Origin: Nonomuraea thailandensis
Lineage (GTDB): Bacteria > Actinomycetota > Actinomycetes > Streptosporangiales > Streptosporangiaceae
Direction: 5' to 3'
NCBI RefSeq assembly: GCF_024172165.1
Contig: NZ_JAMZEB010000002.1
Span: 5,601,501 to 5,665,500 of the forward strand
Length of the DNA: 64,000 bases
Positions 45,561-53,245 of the stretch are shown here, in pieces (the stretch's first letter is position 1; every line of letters starts with the position of its first letter). The position numbers and the translations under genes are program-made. The notes beneath the pieces were generated by a model that did no database searches, was not told the DNA's origin, and saw only the letters and a program-made list of their open reading frames with translations.

Positions 45561-45593
45561 ACGCTAGCGGATTCTGTACAGCACAGTAAAGAA
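45561..45593 (-). promoter_or_regulatory. tetR promoter with operator copy 2
   Basis: Minus strand: -35 TTTACT, 18-bp spacer, -10 TAGCGT (45566-45561). The operator TTCTnTA-N8-TAnAGAA at 45572-45593 covers the -35 and most of the spacer, an arrangement suited to autorepression. Confidence 0.62.
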
Positions 45594-45595
45594 CC

Positions 45596-46189
45596 TCAGG
45601 TGGCCAGCCGGTCCAGGTGGTAGCGGACGGCGTCGAGGGCCTGCCGCGGCTCGCGGATGTCCGGCAGCAGGCCGGCGGCGAGCCCGTCGATCACGGCGAG
45701 CAGCACGACGGCCTCGCGCTCCGGATCCAGGCCGGGCCGCAACTCCCCGGCGCGCTGCCCCTGCCAGATGAGCTCGGCGACGCGCTCGCGCAGCCACCGG
45801 TCACCCTGCCGCAGGTCCTCGATCAGCTCGGGCACGCCGACGGCCAGGTCGGTGAACGCCTGACCGGCCCGGCGCTCGGCGCGGCGGCGCTCGTCGAGCG
45901 GCAACATCTCGGCCGCCATCGACAGCAGGAACGCGCGCACCGGACGCCCGGACGACTCCCCCATCCCGGCCACGATCCGCTCGGTCACCGTTTCACCCAG
46001 ATATTTGACGACATAGCGGAGCATCTCGTCCTTACTGGTGAAGTAGTGCTGCACCGAGCCGAGCGACATGCCTGCCTCGGCCGCGACGTCGCGCAGCTTG
46101 GCCTGCCCGAGCCCGTCGCGCCCGGCGATGCGCAGCACGGCCTCGGCGACGTGGCGGCGGCGCTCCTCGTGGTCCACCTTCTTCGGCAT
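45596..46189 (-). CDS. TetR family regulator divergent from glycosyltransferase
   Basis: 197-aa TetR repressor. HTH at residues 5-55 (DHEERRRHVAEAVLRIAGRDGLGQAKLRDVAAEAGMSLGSVQHYFTSKDEML), BetI-like C-terminal domain. ATG 46189 follows AAGGGGA with good spacing. Divergent from a macrolide-type glycosyltransferase; a 26-bp near-palindrome lies between them over both -10 boxes, so it very likely regulates both genes. Confidence 0.93.
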   Translation of the reverse strand: MPKKVDHEERRRHVAEAVLRIAGRDGLGQAKLRDVAAEAGMSLGSVQHYFTSKDEMLRYVVKYLGETVTERIVAGMGESSGRPVRAFLLSMAAEMLPLDERRRAERRAGQAFTDLAVGVPELIEDLRQGDRWLRERVAELIWQGQRAGELRPGLDPEREAVVLLAVIDGLAAGLLPDIREPRQALDAVRYHLDRLAT

Positions 46190-46205
46190 CGATCCCCTTA
46201 TTTCG

Positions 46206-46231
46206 TACCGTTGTATTATAATACAGCGGTA
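46206..46231. promoter_or_regulatory. 26-bp operator covering divergent -10 boxes
   Basis: Arms begin TACCG and meet at TTATAA; 12 of 13 base pairs are symmetric. It contains TATAAT on both strands (46217-46222 plus; 46220-46215 minus). The last base is the A of the glycosyltransferase ATG, so that mRNA is predicted leaderless (8 nt from -10). Confidence 0.8.
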
Positions 46232-47406
46232 TGGCAACCGTAGCGTTCTTCGCCCCCATCGGCGCCGGTCACGTCAACCCGACTCTCGGCCTGGCCGCCG
46301 AGCTCGTCCGGCGCGGGCACCGCGTCACGTACGCCACCACGGAGGCCAACGCCGCGCGGGTGGCCGAGACCGGCGCCGAGATCGTCCCCTGGACCTCCGC
46401 CTGGGACGCGCTGAGCCTGGACGACGTGCCCCAGATGCACGGCAAGGGCCTGGTCAAGGCGATGGGGCTGCTGCTCGGCGAGACGAGGTCCGCGCTGGCC
46501 CAGCTCGGCGCGGGCGAGCGCCCCGACCTGGTGGTGCACGACGGGCCGCTGTGCTGGTGGGGGCGCATCCTGGCGCACCGCTGGCAGGTGCCCTCGGTCG
46601 AGACCTGGCCGAACCTGGTCAGCAACGAGCACTGGTCGATGCAGCGGCGATACACCACGGTCAACCCGCTGAGCTTCGGGTTCCTGCGCGTGGTCCTGCG
46701 GCTCGGCGCCCTCCTGCGCAAGGAGGGGATCGGGGACGTGCAGGGGTTCATGCGCGGCGACCGGGCCGCGGTCCGGCTGGTGCTGCTGCCCCGGGCCTTC
46801 CAGTACGCGGGCGAGACGTTCGGCGAGGGGTACGCGTTCGTCGGCCCCGGCCTGACCGAGCGGTCCTACCAGGGCGGGTGGCAGCCGCCCGGCGACTCGC
46901 CCGTGGCGCTGGTCTCGCTCGGCACCGGCTACAACAACCGCCCCGGCTTCTACCGCGCCGTGATCGGCGGCGCGGCGGGCCTGCCGTGGCACGTCGTGCT
47001 GGCGGTGGGCGGCGTGGACCCGGCGGCCCTCGGCCCGATCCCGCCGAACGTCGAGGTGCACGCACACGTGCCGCAGCTCGCGGTGCTGCGGCGGGCGCGG
47101 GTGTTCGTCACCCACGCGGGCATGGGCAGCACGATGGAGAGCCTGCACTTCGGGGTGCCGATGGTGGCGGTGCCGCAGATGGCCGAGCAGCGGGCCAACG
47201 CCGACCGCATCGCCGAGCTGGGCCTGGGCAGGGCGTTGCCGGACAGCGGGCTCACCGGCTCGCAGGTGTGGGACGCGGCCGAGGAGGTGGCGGCCGATCC
47301 GCGCGTACGGGAACGGCTGGACTGGATGCGCGGGGAGATCGCCGAGGCCGGCGGCGCACCGGCGGCGGCGGACGAGGTGGAGAAGGTGCTTAACTGGGGG
47401 TCGTAA
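46231..47406 (+). CDS. Macrolide-type family 1 glycosyltransferase
   Basis: 391-aa GT-B enzyme of the MGT/OleD-like GT1 family. N-terminal acceptor domain MATVAFFAPIGAGHVNPTLGLAAELVRRGH; C-terminal NDP-sugar-binding PSPG-like motif VPQLAVLRRARVFVTHAGMGSTMESLHFGVPMVAVPQMAEQ. OleD/MgtA relatives inactivate macrolides or other drugs with UDP-glucose. With a drug-sensing TetR opposite, a self-protection or resistance role is likely (inference); the acceptor is unknown. Confidence 0.9.
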   Translation: MATVAFFAPIGAGHVNPTLGLAAELVRRGHRVTYATTEANAARVAETGAEIVPWTSAWDALSLDDVPQMHGKGLVKAMGLLLGETRSALAQLGAGERPDLVVHDGPLCWWGRILAHRWQVPSVETWPNLVSNEHWSMQRRYTTVNPLSFGFLRVVLRLGALLRKEGIGDVQGFMRGDRAAVRLVLLPRAFQYAGETFGEGYAFVGPGLTERSYQGGWQPPGDSPVALVSLGTGYNNRPGFYRAVIGGAAGLPWHVVLAVGGVDPAALGPIPPNVEVHAHVPQLAVLRRARVFVTHAGMGSTMESLHFGVPMVAVPQMAEQRANADRIAELGLGRALPDSGLTGSQVWDAAEEVAADPRVRERLDWMRGEIAEAGGAPAAADEVEKVLNWGS

Positions 47407-47440
47407 AACGATTCATCGCGATCTTTCCGGAAGGTCACCC

Positions 47441-48415
47441 TTGGACTACGAACGCCAGCCGTACAGGAGGTGCGGCCGCAGCGGGCTGCTCCTGCCCGCC
47501 GTGTCGCTCGGCCTGTGGCACAACTTCGGCGAGGGCAAGCCGCTCGACGGCCAGCGCGCCATCCTGCACAAGGCCTTCGACCTCGGCATCACGCACTTCG
47601 ACCTCGCCGACCGCTACGGCCCGCCGATCGGCGCCGCCGAGGCGGCCTTCGGCAGGCTGCTCCCCCGGTCGCTGCGTGACGAGGTGGTGGTCACCACCAA
47701 GGGCTACAACCCCATGTGGGACGGCCCGTACGGCGTGGGCGGCTCGCGCAAGCACCTGCTGGCCACCCTCGACCGCTCGTTGCAGCGGCTCGGCCTCGAC
47801 TACGTGGACATCTTCTACCTGCACCGCGACGACGAGGAGACGCCGCTGGAGGAGCAGGTGGCCACGCTGGACCACATGGTCCGCACCGGCCGCGCCCTCT
47901 ACGTCGGCGTCTCCAACTTCTCCCCCGAGCGCACCGCCCAGGCCGCCCGCCTGCTGCGCTCGCTCGGCACCCCGCTGCTGGTGCACCAGCCGTCGTACTC
48001 GCTGCTGAACCGGCACATCGAGGACTCGCTGCTGGGCGTGCTGGAGGAGGAGGGCGTCGGGTGCGTCGTGTACTCCCCGCTGGCGCAGGGCCTGCTGACC
48101 GACCGCTACCTGAACGGCATCCCGGCCGACTCGCGGGCGGCCGAGGGCCGGTTCCTGACGGCTGACCGGGTGACGCCCGAGGTGCTGGCGTTCGTGCGGG
48201 CGCTGTCGGAGCTGGCGAGCTCGCGCGGGCAGACGGTGGCGCAGCTCGCGCTGGCGTGGGCGCTGCGCGACCCGCGGATCACCTCGGTGCTCGTCGGCGC
48301 CTCCAGCCCCGAGCAGCTCGAGGCGAACGTGGCGGCCGTGGACCGGCTCGACTTCACCGAGGACGAGCTGGCCACCATCGAGCGCGCCGCCAAGGAGTCC
48401 GGCGTCCAGGCCTGA
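47441..48415 (+). CDS. Aldo/keto reductase (YghZ/Kv-beta-like)
   Basis: 324-aa NADPH-dependent oxidoreductase. Tetrad: Asp in HFDLADRYG with Tyr, Lys in VVTTKGYNPMWDGPYG and His in IFYLHRDDEETP. VSLGLWHNFGEG and the overall length match L-glyceraldehyde-3-phosphate reductase YghZ and Kv-beta relatives. Start TTG 47441 with AAGGT upstream is the only sensible one (DYERQPYRRCGRSGL is conserved). Follows the glycosyltransferase by 34 bp and may be co-transcribed. Ends before a terminator-like hairpin. Confidence 0.92.
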   Translation: MDYERQPYRRCGRSGLLLPAVSLGLWHNFGEGKPLDGQRAILHKAFDLGITHFDLADRYGPPIGAAEAAFGRLLPRSLRDEVVVTTKGYNPMWDGPYGVGGSRKHLLATLDRSLQRLGLDYVDIFYLHRDDEETPLEEQVATLDHMVRTGRALYVGVSNFSPERTAQAARLLRSLGTPLLVHQPSYSLLNRHIEDSLLGVLEEEGVGCVVYSPLAQGLLTDRYLNGIPADSRAAEGRFLTADRVTPEVLAFVRALSELASSRGQTVAQLALAWALRDPRITSVLVGASSPEQLEANVAAVDRLDFTEDELATIERAAKESGVQA

Positions 48416-48420
48416 CCCCG

Positions 48421-48452
48421 GCCGGCGGGTGTCCCAGGGGCCGCCCGCCGGC
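48421..48452. terminator. Bidirectional terminator-like hairpin
   Basis: 9-bp GC stem GCCGGCGGG (48421-48429) and CCCGCCGGC (48444-48452) with a 14-nt loop, between two convergent genes. Confidence 0.6.
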
Positions 48453-48454
48453 AC

Positions 48455-48916
48455 TCAGAGCAGGTCGCGCACGGCGTCCAGGGTGCCGGCGAGCGTCGTG
48501 CGCACCACCTCGCCGGGCCGGGCCAGGCGCGCCTGCCAGCGCACGTCCCGCTCCCGCGGAAAACCCGGATCGGCCCCCACCACGATCCGCCGCGCCGGGT
48601 TGTCCAGCGCCGCCCCCAGCTCCAGCAGCGCGATCGGCTGCGTGCTGTCCCCCGGCGGGAACCAGAACATGGTCAGCACCCCCGGCAGGTGCAGGTGGTG
48701 GTGCTCCCAGGCGATCTGGACCGGCGTCTGCGCCGGATCCCCGATCGGGAAGTCGCGGCGGCGCGGGTTGAGCACGACCGCGCCGAGCCGCCCGAGCTCC
48801 CGCGCCGCCTCCCGCTGCCAGTCCGCCACCCCCGTGATCCCGCCGGCCAGGAACACCGCGGGCGGGTCTCCGGGCGCGGGCCGGTAGTAGTCGGGCGCCT
48901 CGTAGTAAGGGCTCAC
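48455..48916 (-). CDS. Nucleoside 2-deoxyribosyltransferase-like protein
   Basis: 153-aa protein of the nucleoside 2-deoxyribosyltransferase superfamily. Seen: AVFLAGGITGVADWQREAARELGRLGAVVLNPRR (nucleotide-binding loop and strand), IAWEHHHLHLPGVLTMFWFPPGD, then PIALLELGAALDNPARRIVVGADPGFPRERDV with the candidate nucleophile Glu in LLELG. The family exchanges bases on deoxyribonucleosides, but such short actinobacterial members are uncharacterised. GTG 48916 has GGAGGAG upstream; the frame extends further without similarity. Confidence 0.75.
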   Translation of the reverse strand: MSPYYEAPDYYRPAPGDPPAVFLAGGITGVADWQREAARELGRLGAVVLNPRRRDFPIGDPAQTPVQIAWEHHHLHLPGVLTMFWFPPGDSTQPIALLELGAALDNPARRIVVGADPGFPRERDVRWQARLARPGEVVRTTLAGTLDAVRDLL

Positions 48917-48952
48917 GGCGGCTCCTCCTCGTCGCGACTTCGGTCGCGCGCC

Positions 48953-48970
48953 GTACATCCATCGATGTAC
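48953..48970. promoter_or_regulatory. 18-bp palindrome between divergent genes
   Basis: GTACATC (48953-48959) and GATGTAC (48964-48970) around CATC, in the 113-bp divergent region of the deoxyribosyltransferase-like and DUF418 genes. Likely an operator; regulator unknown. Confidence 0.45.
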
Positions 48971-49029
48971 CGGCGATTTCGCTCCCCGGGACGACGGATG
49001 CCGGCCCGCGCGCCAGCACAGTTGAAGGT

Positions 49030-50154
49030 GTGGACAGACGCATCGACGCCCTGGACGTGCTGCGCGGCGTGGCCATCCTGGGCACGCTCGGCACCAACAT
49101 CTGGATCTTCACCGATCCCGGCGGCCCGCCGGCGATCCTGAGCTTCGGCGGGGACCCCGGCGTGGCCGAGACGTTCCTGCGGTTCCTGTCCAACGGCAAG
49201 TTCCTCGGCCTGCTCACGCTGCTGTTCGGCGTCGGCCTGGAGCTGCAGTACCGCAGCGCGGTGCGCAGGGGCCTGGCGTGGCCGGGCCGCTATCTCTGGC
49301 GGGCGGCGCTGCTGTTCGCCGAGGGGGCGCTGCACTTCGTCCTGATCTTCGAGTTCGACGTGCTGATGGGGTACGCGCTGACCTCGATGATCGTCGCATA
49401 TCTGATCGGCAGGAGCGAGCGCGCCGTCACGGCCTGGATGGTGGCGGCGGGCGCGGTGCTCGTGGCCCTGGTGAGCCTGGTGACGCTGGCCCTGCTGACA
49501 GCGCAGGCCCAGGCCGGGGGCGCCGCGCCGGCCGCGTACCCGGACGGCTGGCTCGACCAGGTGCGGCTGCGCCTGGACAACCTGGTGGTGTTCCGCGCGG
49601 AGCTGGTCCTCATCGTGCCGCTGGGCATCGTGCTGTTCCTGCTCGGGGCCCGCCTGCTGCGCGCCGGCGTGTTCGAGGAGCGGGGCGCGCGGCTGCGGGG
49701 CCGCCTGATGGCCGCCGGGCTCGGCCTCGGCGTGCCGCTGAACCTGCTGACGTCCTTCGCGGGGCCCGCCTGGTTCATGGTGGACCGTTACCTCATGGCG
49801 CCGCTGGTCGCCCTGGGCCTGCTGGCGCTGGTCACCTCGATCGTGCTCGGCATGAAGGGCGCGCCGGGCGTGCTGCGTAGGGGGCTCACCGGCGTCGGCC
49901 GCACGGCGTTGTCCTGCTACGTGTTCCAGAATCTGGCCGCAGGCGCGCTCTGCTACGGCTGGGGGCTGGGCCTGGCCGCCCGCTTCGACGGGCTGCGGCC
50001 CTGGTGGGTGCCGGTGGCCTGGGGCACGATCTGCCTGCTGTTCATGGTGCTGTCGTCGCTGTGGCTGCGCCGGTTCGAGCGCGGGCCGCTCGAGCTGGCC
50101 TGGCAGTGGGCGTATCTGGCGCCGTTCAGGACGCGCGCGCCAGCGCGGCGGTAG
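49030..50154 (+). CDS. DUF418 family integral membrane protein
   Basis: 374-aa membrane protein with about 8-9 helices. N-terminus RRIDALDVLRGVAILGTLGTNIW is the hallmark of the DUF418/YeiB family (related to acyltransferase-3 and heparan acetyltransferases); the DUF418 domain proper is the C-terminal part (GVGRTALSCYVFQNLAAGALCYG). GTG 49030 follows GAAGG closely. Function unproven; proposed for transport or acyl transfer across the membrane. Confidence 0.85.
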   Translation: MDRRIDALDVLRGVAILGTLGTNIWIFTDPGGPPAILSFGGDPGVAETFLRFLSNGKFLGLLTLLFGVGLELQYRSAVRRGLAWPGRYLWRAALLFAEGALHFVLIFEFDVLMGYALTSMIVAYLIGRSERAVTAWMVAAGAVLVALVSLVTLALLTAQAQAGGAAPAAYPDGWLDQVRLRLDNLVVFRAELVLIVPLGIVLFLLGARLLRAGVFEERGARLRGRLMAAGLGLGVPLNLLTSFAGPAWFMVDRYLMAPLVALGLLALVTSIVLGMKGAPGVLRRGLTGVGRTALSCYVFQNLAAGALCYGWGLGLAARFDGLRPWWVPVAWGTICLLFMVLSSLWLRRFERGPLELAWQWAYLAPFRTRAPARR

Positions 50155-50258
50155 CCGGCGGGCTCTCCGCACCCCCGGGTCGGCGCCACGGGCCGGAACG
50201 TGTTTCAATGCACGGACATGAAACTATCCAGCTCGGGCGCCGCGGCGGAGCCGGCGCC

Positions 50259-50723
50259 ATGACGGGGCGCGCGCTCGACTGGCTGCTGGCGATCGCGGGC
50301 GGCGTGCTGCTCACGCTGATGACCCTGTCCAACGCCGTGCTCGCCCGCCACACCGACGCGCTGTTCGCCTCCTGGGCGGCGCACGCCGTCGGAGCCGCGG
50401 TCGCGCTGCTCCTGGTGCTGGCGATCGCCCGGCGCGGGCCGCAGCCGGCGCAGGAGCACGGCACGGCCAGGACGCCGCTGTGGTACTACCTGGGCGGCAT
50501 CCCCGGCGCGCTCGTGGTCGTCCTGTCCGCCGTCGCGGTCAACAGCGAGCTGGCGCTGGCCGGGACCATCGCGCTGATGCTCACCGGCCAGGTGGTGTTC
50601 GGCACCGCCGCCGACCACCTGGGCCTGCTGCACACCCCCCAGCGCCGCGTCACGGGCACGGACCTGGCGGTCGCCGGGTGCGTGCTCGCGGGCAGCGTGC
50701 TGATCGTGCTCGGCGGAGCGTGA
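50259..50723 (+). CDS. YdcZ/DUF606 half-transporter, subunit 1
   Basis: 154-aa membrane protein with five predicted helices, DMT-superfamily YdcZ (DUF606) type: AIAGGVLLTLMTLSNAVLARHTDALFASWAAHAVGA, YYLGGIPGALVVVLSAVAVNSELALAGTIALMLTGQVVFG, and VAGCVLAGSVLIVLG. ATG 50259 has GGAG 8 nt upstream; earlier in-frame ATG 50208 is possible. Followed after 3 bp by a second YdcZ protein; such pairs can form heterodimers. Substrate unknown. Confidence 0.8.
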   Translation: MTGRALDWLLAIAGGVLLTLMTLSNAVLARHTDALFASWAAHAVGAAVALLLVLAIARRGPQPAQEHGTARTPLWYYLGGIPGALVVVLSAVAVNSELALAGTIALMLTGQVVFGTAADHLGLLHTPQRRVTGTDLAVAGCVLAGSVLIVLGGA

Positions 50724-50726
50724 CCC

Positions 50727-51164
50727 GTGCTCTTCTTCGTGTCCCTCGCGCTGCTCAACGGCGTGCTCATCGGCGCCAGCCGCACCATCAACGGCCAGCT
50801 CGGCACGCGGGCGGGCGCGTTCAGGGCCTCCGTGTGGAACCACGTGGTGGGCTTCCTCTTCCTGAGCGCGGTGCTGCTCGTCCTGCGGACCTGGCCGGAC
50901 GTCACGGACGTGCCCGTCGCGGCGTACGCGGGCGGGGTGTTCGGGGCGCTGTTCGTGGCGGTCAACAGTTACGTGTTCCCGAGGCTGGGCGCGATGAGCG
51001 CCTCGGTGCTGGTGATCAGCGGGCAGGTGCTGTCCGCCGTGGTGATCGACTGCGTCCAGCAGGGGACGCTGCCCTCGCCGGTCCGGCTGGCCGGCGTGGC
51101 CCTCGTGCTCCTGGGGCTCAGCCTGCCCCGCCTCACGGCCCGCCTGCGGCGCGAGGATCCGTGA
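50727..51164 (+). CDS. YdcZ/DUF606 half-transporter, subunit 2
   Basis: 145-aa partner of the preceding protein, also five helices (LALLNGVLIGASRTINGQLGTRAGAFRASVWNHVVGFLFL, YAGGVFGALFVAVNSYVFPRLGAMSASVLVISGQVLSAVVID, LAGVALVLLGLSL). GTG 50727, 3-bp gap from subunit 1, so translationally linked. The two differ enough to suggest opposite topologies, as in other paired small multidrug-type transporters (inference). Converges on the TIMP-like gene with a 10-bp gap. Confidence 0.82.
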   Translation: MLFFVSLALLNGVLIGASRTINGQLGTRAGAFRASVWNHVVGFLFLSAVLLVLRTWPDVTDVPVAAYAGGVFGALFVAVNSYVFPRLGAMSASVLVISGQVLSAVVIDCVQQGTLPSPVRLAGVALVLLGLSLPRLTARLRREDP

Positions 51165-51174
51165 GAGCCGCCCG

Positions 51175-51840
51175 TCAGCGGCCGCGGGCGCCTGGGCGGC
51201 GGCGCAGCGCGACGGCGGTGAACGCGCCCGCCAGCAGCAGCACGCCGGCCGCGCCCCCGGCGATCCATCCCCACCCGGAGCCCGTCTCCTCCTCCGCCCT
51301 CAGCGGCCCCTTGACGGTGAAGGTCTCGCCGGTCACCACCGGCCGCGACGGGGTGCCGAGCGCCTTGACGAGCCCGGCGTCCACGGGCCCCGCCAGGCTC
51401 TCGTGCCCGGCCTCCCGCTCGTCGCCGGGCCGCAGCGGCCCCGAGCCCGGGTCGACCGGCACGTTGCCCGAGCACAGCGTGGACGACAGCTCGGCCCCCT
51501 CCGCCGCGGGCCCCGCGGAGCCGGAAGCCGCGAACACCAGGTACCGCCCGCCCCGCCCGAACGCGTAGCCGCACGAGGCGCTGTCCGCGCTGCTCGCGAC
51601 CGTGAACCGCTCCGCCGGCATGCCCTTGTAGACCTGGTCGGCCCGGAACGTGTAGATCCGGGGCCGGCCCGTCCCCTCCTCCGCGCGCACCCGCGTCACC
51701 GTGCCGGTGAAGACGGCGTCCGCGTGCTCCACGGCCCGCGCCGGTGACAGGTTCGCGCAACTGCAGGCGTGCGCGGCCGTGGACAGCCCGACGAGGAAGG
51801 AGGCGGCCAGGGCGAGGAGGGCGAGCAAGCGAAGCGTCAT
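51175..51840 (-). CDS. Secreted TIMP/netrin-like protein with C-terminal anchor
   Basis: 221-aa exported protein. Signal peptide ends ...TAAHA, leaving a mature N-terminus CSCANLSPARAVEHADAVFTGTV, the Cys-x-Cys start characteristic of TIMP/NTR domains. The ~115-residue domain includes YTFRADQVYKGMPAERFTV, SCGYAFGRGGRYLVFA and a late LCSGN Cys, then a loop and a C-terminal helix (WIAGGAAGVLLLAGAFTAVAL) with Arg-rich tail. Animal TIMPs inhibit metalloproteases with that N-terminus; the bacterial homologues have no proven role. Confidence 0.75.
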   Translation of the reverse strand: MTLRLLALLALAASFLVGLSTAAHACSCANLSPARAVEHADAVFTGTVTRVRAEEGTGRPRIYTFRADQVYKGMPAERFTVASSADSASCGYAFGRGGRYLVFAASGSAGPAAEGAELSSTLCSGNVPVDPGSGPLRPGDEREAGHESLAGPVDAGLVKALGTPSRPVVTGETFTVKGPLRAEEETGSGWGWIAGGAAGVLLLAGAFTAVALRRRPGARGR

Positions 51841-51880
51841 GCCCCTACCACGTACCAGGAGGGTGCGCAGTTCAAAGGGG

Positions 51881-53125
51881 TCAGCGCAGCGGGTCGAAAT
51901 CGGCCAGCGCGGCGGGCTGCTTGCCGGTGGTGATCTGCTCGGCCAGCAGCCGCCCCGTGATCGGGCCGTGGGTCAGGCCCCACATGCCATGGCCGCCCGC
52001 CACGTACACGGTGGGAGCCGCCGTCGCGCCGATGAGCGGCCGCCCGTCCGGCGTGACCGGCCGGCCGCCCACCCAGACGTCGGTCCGCTCCTCCCAGCGC
52101 ACCCCGCGCAGGAGCGGGCGGGCGGAGGCGACGATGGCGTCCAGCCGGGCGGGCACCTGCGGGGCGTCCGGGTCGCGGAACTCCATCGTGCCGGCCACCC
52201 GCAGGCCGCCCTGGTACGGCGTGCAGGCGACCCGCACGCCGGGCAGGTAGAGGGGGCCGGGGACGGGATGGTCGACCGGCACGGTGAAGGAGTAGCCGCG
52301 ACCGGCCCGCACCGGGACGCGCACGCCCCACTGCCGGGCCAGGCGGGGCAGCCAGGCGCCGGTGGCCAGCACCACCGCGTCGGCCGACAGGACGGTGCCC
52401 TTGGCGGAGCGGACGATCACCTTCCTGTCGTCGGTGCGCACCTCGGCGACCTCGACGGCGTACACGGTCGCGCCGCGCCGCATGACGGCCTTGCCCAGCT
52501 CGTGCACGAAGGCGCCCGGGTCGACGTAGCGCTGCCCCTCGATCCGCACCCCCGCGCCCAGCGGCTCGCCGGCCAGCGGGACCTGCTCGTGCAGCCGCCC
52601 GCCGTCCAGCACGGTGTGCTCGACCCGCTGCCCGGCCGACTCCAGCCTGCGCAGCTCGCGCAGCAGGCTCCCGGCCTGGCGCGGGGTGCGGAACGCGGCG
52701 GTGATCGGCGCCGCGACGACGGGCGCGGACACGCCGTCGGCCGCCAGCACCTCGTACGCCTCGACGCACTCCTCGTTGAGCGGCAGGTTGGCGCGCGCGG
52801 CGCGGGTCCAGGACCGCCAGTGGCTGTTGGCGGCGAAGCGGGCCAGGAACGACCAGAGGCCCGGGTCGACGGTGGCGGGCACGTGCAGCGGCGCCGCGGG
52901 GTCGAGCAGCGAGCGCAGGCCGTAACGCAGGACGGCGGGCTCGTTCAGCGGGATGGCCAGGCCCGGGGCGATCCATCCCGCGTTGCCCCAGGACGCGCCG
53001 GCGGCCACGCCGCCCCGGTCGACCACGTCGACCTGGACCCCGCGCTCCTGCAGGAACCACGCGGTCGACAGGCCCACGATGCCCGCGCCCACCACGATCA
53101 CCGACCGCGGCCAGTTGCCGGCCAT
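51881..53125 (-). CDS. FAD-dependent D-amino-acid dehydrogenase-like oxidoreductase
   Basis: 414-aa DAO-family flavoenzyme. N-terminal dinucleotide-binding VIVVGAGIVGLSTAWFLQERG, then ASWGNAGWIAPG and a C-terminal FAD motif VGGRPVTPDGRPLIGATAAPTVYVAGGHGMWGLTHGP, all as in DadA (D-amino acid dehydrogenase). Would oxidise D-amino acids or cyclic imino acids to keto/imino acids. ATG 53125 follows GGAGGGTGAGC. Lies directly downstream of a PucR regulator and an MreB-like gene on the same strand (120-bp gap), so it is the probable PucR target. Confidence 0.87.
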   Translation of the reverse strand: MAGNWPRSVIVVGAGIVGLSTAWFLQERGVQVDVVDRGGVAAGASWGNAGWIAPGLAIPLNEPAVLRYGLRSLLDPAAPLHVPATVDPGLWSFLARFAANSHWRSWTRAARANLPLNEECVEAYEVLAADGVSAPVVAAPITAAFRTPRQAGSLLRELRRLESAGQRVEHTVLDGGRLHEQVPLAGEPLGAGVRIEGQRYVDPGAFVHELGKAVMRRGATVYAVEVAEVRTDDRKVIVRSAKGTVLSADAVVLATGAWLPRLARQWGVRVPVRAGRGYSFTVPVDHPVPGPLYLPGVRVACTPYQGGLRVAGTMEFRDPDAPQVPARLDAIVASARPLLRGVRWEERTDVWVGGRPVTPDGRPLIGATAAPTVYVAGGHGMWGLTHGPITGRLLAEQITTGKQPAALADFDPLR

Positions 53126-53245
53126 GCTCACCCTCCAACGAGTACGGATCCGATGTCGCTGCCAGCATGGCCCGGGCGGCGGCCGGCGGCGGTGTGGGCG
53201 GGCGACAATCACGCCGCTGCCGCGTGTGGATCCGGCACAACGGGG

